Shown: piece by piece, positions 1-5,380 of the stretch
Numbering within the stretch: the stretch's first letter is position 1
Layout: the number at the start of each line of letters is the position of its first letter
Assembly (NCBI GenBank): GCA_021777635.1
Contig: JAJYDI010000113.1
Coordinates: forward strand, 1 to 5,380
Reading direction: 5' to 3'
Origin: Pseudomonadota bacterium
GTDB lineage: Bacteria; Pseudomonadota; Gammaproteobacteria; Xanthomonadales; Rhodanobacteraceae
Length of the DNA: 5,380 nt
Notes under the pieces: model-generated
Told to the model about the DNA's origin: nothing
What the model saw: only the letters and a program-made list of their open reading frames with translations
Database searches by the model: none
Position numbers and translations under genes: made by a program

Positions 1-13
1 CATCAGCGCCTGA
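1..13 (+). CDS. rplU: 50S ribosomal protein L21, 3' end only
   Basis: Only the last three codons and the stop are present. Read in the frame starting at base 2 they give Ile-Ser-Ala-TGA, and base 1 (c) fits the third base of a preceding Gly codon (GGC). L21 in E. coli and many relatives ends G-I-S-A, and rplU lies directly upstream of rpmA in nearly all bacteria. The stop is 23 bases before the rpmA ATG, which fits an rplU-rpmA operon. L21 binds 23S rRNA in the large subunit. The call rests on three residues plus synteny; the bases just upstream of the window would settle it. Confidence 0.8.
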
Positions 14-36
14 GCGCGGTGCGGAGGTAATACGTC

Positions 37-294
37 ATGGCACACAAAAAGGCAGGCGGCTCCACCCGCAACGGCCGCGATTCCAACCCCAAGTACCTGG
101 GCGTCAAGATCTATGGCGGCCAGGCCGTCGAGCCCGGCAACATCATCCTGCGCCAGCGCGGCACCCAGTTCCACCCGGGCGCGAATGTCGGCTGCGGTCG
201 CGACTACACGCTGTTCGCGCTCAAGGATGGCGTGGTCGAGTTCAAGGTTCGCGGCCCCAAGAGCCGCCGCTATGTGAGCGTGATCCCGGGCTGA
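37..294 (+). CDS. rpmA: 50S ribosomal protein L27
   Basis: L27 is a large-subunit protein whose flexible N-terminus reaches the peptidyl-transferase centre and helps position tRNA. The 85-residue product has the usual family length. It opens with the hallmark [16 protein letters not shown] and carries the conserved [23 protein letters not shown] core at about residues 39-62. The ATG at 37 is preceded by a strong Shine-Dalgarno GGAGG (23-27) with nine bases between. There is no N-terminal extension of the kind removed by the Prp protease in Firmicutes; the protein starts directly at A-H-K-K. It lies 23 bases after rplU and is followed by a terminator, so it is the last gene of the rplU-rpmA unit. 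Identification is secure. Confidence 0.99.
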   Translation: MAHKKAGGSTRNGRDSNPKYLGVKIYGGQAVEPGNIILRQRGTQFHPGANVGCGRDYTLFALKDGVVEFKVRGPKSRRYVSVIPG

Positions 295-1641
<1,347 letters not shown>

Positions 1642-1711
1642 CAGGGGCGGTGGCGGTTCGGCGGCCGGTCGGGATGCGGCCGCGGCCCGCGGACGCCTGG
1701 GCGCGGGCCAC

Positions 1712-1737
1712 AAAAAAGCCGGCTTGCGCCGGCCTTT
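1712..1737 (-). terminator. Rho-independent terminator of rpsT, possibly shared with obgE
   Basis: GCCGGC (1718-1723) and GCCGGC (1728-1733) form a 6-bp stem around the loop TTGC. On the minus strand the hairpin is followed by six Ts (the As at 1712-1717), making a good terminator about 24 bases after the rpsT stop. On the plus strand it is followed by CTTTCT, a weaker T-run, so it may also stop obgE transcripts. The adjoining As and Ts can extend the stem if one C (1734) bulges. The rest of the 116-bp gap (1642-1757) is GC-rich with nothing else recognisable. Confidence 0.85.
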
Positions 1738-1757
1738 CTGCGCGAGTCCCGGCCGTT

Positions 1758-2021
1758 TCAGCCGAGCGCGCGGATATGCGCGGTCAGCCGGCTCTTGTGC
1801 CGTGCCGCCTTGTTCTTGTGCACCAGGCCGCGGCTGGAATAGCGATCGAGCACCGGCTCGGCGGCCTTGTAGGCCGCTTCGGCACCGGCCTTGTCCTTGG
1901 CCTCGAGCGCCTTGACGACCTTCTTGATCGTGGAGCGCAGCATGGAACGCGCGCTGGCATTGCGCATGCGCCGCTGCTCGGACTGGCGCGCGCGCTTCTT
2001 TGCGGACTTGATGTTGGCCAA
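1758..2021 (-). CDS. rpsT: 30S ribosomal protein S20
   Basis: S20 is a primary 16S rRNA-binding protein that helps fold the body of the small subunit. The product has 87 residues, the same length as in E. coli, and is lysine/arginine-rich and helical. It opens with A-N-I-K-S-A-K-K-R after the start, and has the conserved [15 protein letters not shown] segment near the C-terminus (about residues 65-79). The start codon is TTG (2021-2019 read on the minus strand), not ATG. The next codons GCC-AAC-ATC-AAG match the family N-terminus, and a Shine-Dalgarno lies at the right distance. E. coli rpsT also starts with UUG, where the weak codon takes part in translational autoregulation by S20. Similar control is plausible here but inferred. 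The gene stands alone, converging with obgE and diverging from murJ, with its own promoter and terminator. Confidence 0.98.
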   Translation of the reverse strand: MANIKSAKKRARQSEQRRMRNASARSMLRSTIKKVVKALEAKDKAGAEAAYKAAEPVLDRYSSRGLVHKNKAARHKSRLTAHIRALG

Positions 2022-2028
2022 GGGAAAA

Positions 2029-2032
2029 CTCC
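2029..2032 (-). promoter_or_regulatory. Ribosome binding site that fixes the TTG start of rpsT
   Basis: On the minus strand the sequence reads CGGAG, then TTTTCCC, then TTG. The GGAG core ends seven bases before the TTG. This spacing, together with the S20 N-terminus that follows at once, shows that the TTG is the true start. Confidence 0.8.
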
Positions 2033-2057
2033 GAACGCAGGTAGGGAAAAGACGGAA

Positions 2058-2086
2058 AGTATGCGCGAGCGCGGCGGGCGGGTCAA
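2058..2086 (-). promoter_or_regulatory. Sigma70-type promoter of rpsT
   Basis: Read on the minus strand, TTGACC (2086-2081) and CATACT (2063-2058) are separated by exactly 17 bases. Five of six -35 positions and four of six -10 positions match the consensus. Transcription would begin near 2051, leaving a leader of about 30 bases before the TTG. This is the best-formed promoter in the window, as expected for a ribosomal protein gene. Confidence 0.8.
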
Positions 2087-2106
2087 TGCGCCGGTGACAG
2101 CAGGAG

Positions 2107-2120
2107 CGGGACGCGTCCCG
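2107..2120. other. Perfect 14-bp palindrome between rpsT and murJ
   Basis: CGGGACGCGTCCCG is an uninterrupted self-complementary 14-mer. It lies 26 bases before the murJ ATG and 20 bases upstream of the rpsT -35 hexamer. It could be a binding site for a dimeric regulator of either gene, or part of the murJ leader. In RNA it would need a central loop, leaving a stem of about five GC-rich pairs. No T-run follows, so it is not a terminator. A chance occurrence in GC-rich DNA cannot be excluded. Confidence 0.4.
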
Positions 2121-2146
2121 GACCCCACGCCGCGAGTCCTGCGGCC

Positions 2147-3760
2147 ATGAACGGGCCGCGTCCGGGCCTGCTGCGCGGGCTGGCCTCGTTCAGCTCGATG
2201 ACCTTCATCTCGCGCGTGCTCGGGCTGGCGCGCGAAACGGTGATCGCCATTGTCTTTGGCGCCAACGCCTATACCGACGCGTTCTGGGTGGCGTTCCGCA
2301 TCCCCAACTTCCTGCGCCGGCTGTTCGCCGAGGGCGCCTTCTCGCTCGCCTTCGTGCCGGTGTTTACCGAAGTCAAGCAGCGCGGCGACGAGGCGGCGTT
2401 GCAGGCGCTGGTGGCGCGCGCGGCCGGCACCCTCGGCGGCATCCTGCTGCTGGTGACGGCGCTGGGCGTGTTCGGGGCGTCGTGGATGACGCGGCTGTTC
2501 GCGCCCGGCATCGTCGACGACCCACTGCGCTTCGCGCTGACGACGGACCTGCTGCGGATCACCTTTCCGTTCCTGCTGTTCGTTTCGCTGACCGCGCTGG
2601 CCGGCGGCGTGCTCAATGCCTACCATCGGTTCGCGCTGCCGGCGCTGACGCCGGTGATCCTCAACCTGTGCATGATCGCCGGCGCGCTGTGGCTGGCGCC
2701 GCACCTGGCGGTGCCGATCACCGCGCTGGCCTGGGCGATCCTGCTGGCCGGCGTGCTGCAGCTGGCGGTGCAACTGCCGGCGCTGCGCAAGCTGGGCCTG
2801 CTGCATGTGCCGCGCTGGGGCTGGCGCCACCCGGACGTGCAGAAGATCCTCAAGCTGATGCTGCCGACCCTGTTCGGGTCGTCGGTGGCGCAGGTCAACC
2901 TGCTGCTCGACACCCTGATCGCCTCGTTCCTGATCGCCGGCTCGCAGACCTGGCTGGCGCAGTCGGACCGACTGATGGAATTTCCGCTGGGGGTGTTCGG
3001 CGTCGCGCTCGGCACGGTGATCCTGCCCAGCCTGGCGCGCCATCACGTCGGTACCGACAGCGAAGGCTTCCAGCGCGCGCTGGACTGGGGCATCCGCACC
3101 GCGTTGCTGATCGCGCTGCCGGCGGCGGTCGCGCTGGTGCTGCTGGCCAAGCCGATGATCGCGACCCTGTTCCAGCACGGCCGTTTCACCGCGTTCGACA
3201 CCGAGATGGCGACGCTGTCGCTGACCACGCTCAGCCTCGGCCTGCCGGCGTTCGCGCTGGTCAAGGTGCTGGCGCCGGCGTTCTACGCGCGTCAGGACAC
3301 CCGGACGCCGGTGCGCGCGGCGGTGGTGTCGATGTCGGTCAACATGGTGCTCAACGTGATCTTCGTCGGGCTGCTGTTCTGGCGCTGGCATACGCCGGCC
3401 GACTTGGCGCACGGCTGGCTGGACGGGCTGGCGCGCGTGCCCGGCCTGCACATGGCGCTGGGTCTGGCCAGCGCACTGGCCGGTTATCTCAACCTGACCC
3501 AGCTGTGGCTGGCACTGCGCCGCGCCGGCGTCTATGCGGCGCAACCGGGATGGGGTCGCAACCTGCTGCGCCTGGGCGCGGCGATCGCGGTGATGGCGGC
3601 GGTCCTGCTGGCCGGACGCTGGTACTGGCCGGACTGGACCCATGACGGTGCGTGGTTGCGCATCGGCCGGCTGGCCATGCTGCTGGCCGGATCGTCGCTG
3701 GCCTACCTCGCCGTGCTGTTCGCGCTGGGCTTCCGCCTGCGCGAGCTGCACGAGGCTTGA
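2147..3760 (+). CDS. murJ: Lipid II flippase MurJ
   Basis: MurJ (MviN family, MOP superfamily) moves lipid II, the peptidoglycan precursor, across the inner membrane. The product has 537 residues and is hydrophobic throughout, in keeping with the 14 membrane helices of the family. Conserved blocks are [15 protein letters not shown] (16-30), [28 protein letters not shown] (44-71) and [24 protein letters not shown] (from about 273). By remembered alignment, R23, R29, R57 and R275 correspond to the essential E. coli R18, R24, R52 and R270 of the central cavity, and D44 to D39. Nothing needed for function appears missing. The ATG at 2147 gives an N-terminus only five residues longer than E. coli MurJ, and no in-frame alternative start was seen just upstream. 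No clear Shine-Dalgarno precedes it; an AGGAG at 2102-2106 is too far. Its promoter is not obvious. It ends 28 bases before ribF and probably leads a murJ-ribF-ileS transcript. Confidence 0.97.
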   Translation: MNGPRPGLLRGLASFSSMTFISRVLGLARETVIAIVFGANAYTDAFWVAFRIPNFLRRLFAEGAFSLAFVPVFTEVKQRGDEAALQALVARAAGTLGGILLLVTALGVFGASWMTRLFAPGIVDDPLRFALTTDLLRITFPFLLFVSLTALAGGVLNAYHRFALPALTPVILNLCMIAGALWLAPHLAVPITALAWAILLAGVLQLAVQLPALRKLGLLHVPRWGWRHPDVQKILKLMLPTLFGSSVAQVNLLLDTLIASFLIAGSQTWLAQSDRLMEFPLGVFGVALGTVILPSLARHHVGTDSEGFQRALDWGIRTALLIALPAAVALVLLAKPMIATLFQHGRFTAFDTEMATLSLTTLSLGLPAFALVKVLAPAFYARQDTRTPVRAAVVSMSVNMVLNVIFVGLLFWRWHTPADLAHGWLDGLARVPGLHMALGLASALAGYLNLTQLWLALRRAGVYAAQPGWGRNLLRLGAAIAVMAAVLLAGRWYWPDWTHDGAWLRIGRLAMLLAGSSLAYLAVLFALGFRLRELHEA

Positions 3761-3776
3761 GCGCCGGCACCGTGGC

Positions 3777-3782
3777 TATACT
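3777..3782 (+). promoter_or_regulatory. Possible ribF -10 box placed for a leaderless transcript
   Basis: TATACT matches the sigma70 -10 consensus at five of six positions and stands out in GC-rich DNA. It ends six bases before the ATG at 3789, so transcription would start at or within a base or two of that A. The nearest -35-like hexamer is TTGAGC (3757-3762), which overlaps the murJ stop, but the 14-base spacer is shorter than normal. No Shine-Dalgarno lies between the murJ stop and the ribF start, which suits leaderless translation. Read-through from murJ would also supply ribF. Confidence 0.45.
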
Positions 3783-3788
3783 CGCGCG

Positions 3789-4784
3789 ATGATGAGTGTG
3801 TCTCGGGATGCCGCCGGCCCCTGTCTGGCCCCCGGCGGCAGCGTGCTGGCCGTGGGCGCCTTCGATGGCCTGCACCGCGGCCACGCCGCGCTGCTGGCGC
3901 GCGTGCGCGAGCGTGCCGCCGCGCGGGCGATGCTGCCGCTGGTGATCAGTTTCGAGCCGCTGCCGCGGGCGTTCTTCGCGCGCGCACCGCTGCCGCGCCT
4001 CGGGTCGGTGCGCGACAAGCTCGAAGGTCTGTGCGCGGCCGGCATGACGCGCGCGCTGCTGCTGCGCTTCAACGCCGAGCTGGCGGCGATGAGCGCCGAG
4101 GATTTCGTGCGCGACGTGCTGGTGCGGCGCGCGGGCGCGCGCGAGATCTGGGTGGGCGCCGACTTCCGTTTCGGCCATGCCCGGCACGGCGATGTCGCCC
4201 TGCTCGAGCGCCTGGGGGACGAGGCCGGCTTCGTCACCCGGGTGTTCGATACCCAGCACGACGCCGGCGAGCGGGTGTCGAGCAGCGCGATCCGTGCGGC
4301 GCTGGCGAACGGCGCCTTCGCCGATGCCGCGCGCCTGCTGGGGCGACCGTTCGCGATCGGTGGCCGCGTCGTGCGCGGCCAGCAGCTCGGCCGCACGCTG
4401 GGTTATCCGACCGCCAACATCCGGCTCGGTCGTCGCGTCAGTCCGGTGCAGGGCATTTTCGCGGTGCGCGTGGATGGCGCCACGGCGGGGTCCCTGCCCG
4501 GCGGTCGCTCCGGCGCATCCTGCGCCCGCGACACTGGGGCATCCCTGCCCGGCGTTGCGAGCCTCGGGTTGCGGCCGACCGTGGGCGGTCGCGAGCCGCT
4601 GCTGGAAGTGCATCTGTTCGACTTCGACGGCGACCTCTACGGTCGCCGCCTCGCGGTCGAGTTCGTCGCCAAATTGCGCGACGAGGAAAAATTCGCCAGT
4701 CTCGACGCGCTGACCGCGCAAATGCACCGCGACGCCGCCGCGGCGCGCGCGATCCTCGGCATGCCCCTTTCCGTTTCCGCCTGA
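3789..4784 (+). CDS. ribF: Bifunctional riboflavin kinase / FAD synthetase RibF
   Basis: RibF phosphorylates riboflavin to FMN and adenylates FMN to FAD in the cytoplasm. The product has 331 residues. The N-terminal FAD-synthetase (nucleotidyltransferase) domain shows GAFDGLHRGH (23-32), SFEPLPRAFF (about 54-63), the GADFRFG block in mid-domain, and RVSSSAIR (162-169). The C-terminal riboflavin-kinase domain shows LGRPFAIGGRVVRGQQLGRTLGYPTANI, with PTAN at 207-210, then GVASLGLRPTVGG, and LLEVHLFDFDGDLYG, whose Glu273 matches the family's catalytic acid. An odd insertion, residues 235-251, lies in the loop before GVASLG. Two adjacent ATGs (3789, 3792) could start it; the frame is open farther upstream, but only across the end of murJ. 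No Shine-Dalgarno is present. It sits between murJ and ileS, and ribF-ileS linkage is widely conserved. Confidence 0.97.
   Translation: MMSVSRDAAGPCLAPGGSVLAVGAFDGLHRGHAALLARVRERAAARAMLPLVISFEPLPRAFFARAPLPRLGSVRDKLEGLCAAGMTRALLLRFNAELAAMSAEDFVRDVLVRRAGAREIWVGADFRFGHARHGDVALLERLGDEAGFVTRVFDTQHDAGERVSSSAIRAALANGAFADAARLLGRPFAIGGRVVRGQQLGRTLGYPTANIRLGRRVSPVQGIFAVRVDGATAGSLPGGRSGASCARDTGASLPGVASLGLRPTVGGREPLLEVHLFDFDGDLYGRRLAVEFVAKLRDEEKFASLDALTAQMHRDAAAARAILGMPLSVSA
4486..4554 (+). repeat. In-frame repeat insertion inside ribF
   Basis: TCCCTGCCCGGCG occurs exactly twice (4491-4503 and 4542-4554), 51 bases or 17 codons apart and in the same reading frame. The region holds three small palindromic units centred on a TCC: CGGG...CCCG (4486-4500), GGCGCA-tcc-TGCGCC (4512-4526) and GGGCA-tccc-TGCCC (4537-4550), spaced about 25 bases. 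They encode a Gly/Ser/Ala-rich loop with one Cys (SLPGGRSGASCARDTGA, residues 235-251). Removing one 51-base unit would join VDGATAG directly to SLPGVASLG, the usual form of this loop. I infer an inserted or expanded repeat tolerated in a surface loop. Palindromic ATCC-centred repeats seem familiar from related genomes, but I could not verify this. Confidence 0.7.
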
Positions 4785-4793
4785 GTCCCCGCC

Positions 4794-5380
4794 GTGAGCA
4801 TGGATTACAAAGCCACCCTGCAACTGCCCCAGACCGATTTCCCGATGCGCGGCGACCTGCCCCGGCGCGAGCCGACGTGGCTCGCGGAATGGGAGCGGGT
4901 CGGGCGCTACGCGCAGATCCAGGAAAAAACGGCCGCGCGCGGCAAGGTGTTCATCCTGCACGACGGTCCGCCCTACGCCAACGGCGCGATCCACCTCGGC
5001 CACGCGGTCAACAAGATCCTCAAGGACGTGGTGGTCAAGTCCAAGCTGCTGGCCGGTTACCGCGCGCCCTATGTGCCGGGCTGGGACTGCCACGGCCTGC
5101 CGATCGAGATCGCGGTCGAAAAGAAATACGGCAAGGCCGGCGACAAGCTCGATGCCGCGGCGTTCCGGCAGAAGTGCCGCGAGTACGCCGCCGCCCAGAT
5201 CGACCTGCAGCGCGCCGACTTCAAGCGCCTCGGCGTGCTCGGCGACTGGGAGCGGCCCTACCGCACCATGGATTTCAGCTACGAGGCCGACATGCTGCGC
5301 GCGCTGGCGCGCATCGTCGAGCGCGGCCACGTCACCCGCGGCTTCAAGCCGGTGCACTGGTGCTTCGACTGCGGCTCGGC
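4794..5380 (+). CDS. ileS: Isoleucyl-tRNA synthetase, N-terminal part (cut by window end)
   Basis: IleRS is a class I aminoacyl-tRNA synthetase that charges tRNA-Ile and edits mischarged valine. The first 195 codons are present; the full enzyme is about 940 residues. Visible marks are [13 protein letters not shown] near the N-terminus, [26 protein letters not shown] with the HIGH-type signature HLGH (67-70), [11 protein letters not shown] with W97-D98-C99-H100, and [12 protein letters not shown] at the window edge, leading into the editing-domain region. GTG at 4794 was chosen because it gives M-S-x-D-Y-K, the usual start in relatives. The in-frame ATG at 4800 is the alternative and would shorten the protein by two residues. 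The gap after ribF is only nine bases with no Shine-Dalgarno, so translation may depend on coupling to ribF. In many gammaproteobacteria lspA and ispH follow ileS, beyond this window. Confidence 0.97.
   Translation, partial: MSMDYKATLQLPQTDFPMRGDLPRREPTWLAEWERVGRYAQIQEKTAARGKVFILHDGPPYANGAIHLGHAVNKILKDVVVKSKLLAGYRAPYVPGWDCHGLPIEIAVEKKYGKAGDKLDAAAFRQKCREYAAAQIDLQRADFKRLGVLGDWERPYRTMDFSYEADMLRALARIVERGHVTRGFKPVHWCFDCGS

Noticed and set aside
1678..1687. GGCCGCGGCC palindrome after obgE
   Set aside because: A 10-bp all-GC palindrome is expected by chance in such GC-rich sequence, and it has no T-run or positional logic.
1784..3751. 655-codon open frame on the minus strand opposite murJ and overlapping rpsT
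   Set aside because: Its product is Arg/Gln/His-rich and low in complexity, as expected of the antisense frame of a GC-rich gene, and it overlaps two certain genes. It is a coding shadow.
4800..4802. ATG as the ileS start instead of the GTG at 4794
   Set aside because: It has no ribosome binding site of its own. The GTG gives the family-like M-S-x-D-Y-K N-terminus. It remains possible, with a difference of only two residues.
3489..5357. 622-codon open frame on the minus strand opposite murJ, ribF and ileS
   Set aside because: It lies antisense to three certain genes with their motifs intact. Its composition is that of a codon-bias shadow and no domain is recognisable.

Overview
This is a GC-rich, ordinary chromosomal segment of a gammaproteobacterium. 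The protein sequences and the gene order rplU-rpmA / obgE / rpsT (reverse) / murJ-ribF-ileS best fit the Xanthomonadales (Xanthomonadaceae or Rhodanobacteraceae). That placement rests on remembered synteny and sequence style, not on a database search. Every substantial ORF belongs to a universally known housekeeping family, and I see no defence system, phage, IS element, CRISPR array, tRNA or rRNA. I did not find a new biological system. The points worth attention are small-scale: repeats, start signals and one in-frame insertion.

Layout, left to right. Bases 1-13 are the last codons of rplU (L21, ending I-S-A-stop), followed by rpmA (L27, 37-294) and a strong intrinsic terminator (319-348). 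The 273-bp gap to obgE holds that terminator, a CGCAAAGGA tandem repeat with an inverted copy (389-458), and a weak promoter-like hexamer near 526. The ribosome-associated GTPase gene obgE runs from 568 to 1641. A hairpin with an A-run on one side and a short T-run on the other (1712-1737) separates it from the convergent gene rpsT (S20, minus strand, 1758-2021). rpsT starts at TTG and has a clear sigma70-type promoter (2058-2086). Diverging from it are murJ (lipid II flippase, 2147-3760), ribF (bifunctional riboflavin kinase/FAD synthetase, 3789-4784) and the 5' part of ileS (isoleucyl-tRNA synthetase, from 4794, cut by the window end). These three lie in one direction with gaps of 28 and 9 bp and probably form an operon.

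Functionally the segment joins translation (L21, L27, S20, IleRS), ribosome assembly and growth control (Obg), cell-wall precursor export (MurJ) and flavin cofactor synthesis (RibF). In E. coli rpsT also lies divergently next to ribF-ileS; here murJ sits between them. A recurring feature is the start signals. The two ribosomal protein genes rpmA and rpsT have good Shine-Dalgarno sequences, whereas obgE, murJ, ribF and ileS have none that I can recognise. ribF also has a TATACT box six bases before its ATG. The clearest oddity is an in-frame 51-bp insertion in the riboflavin kinase part of ribF, bounded by 13-bp direct repeats and built of small palindromic units.
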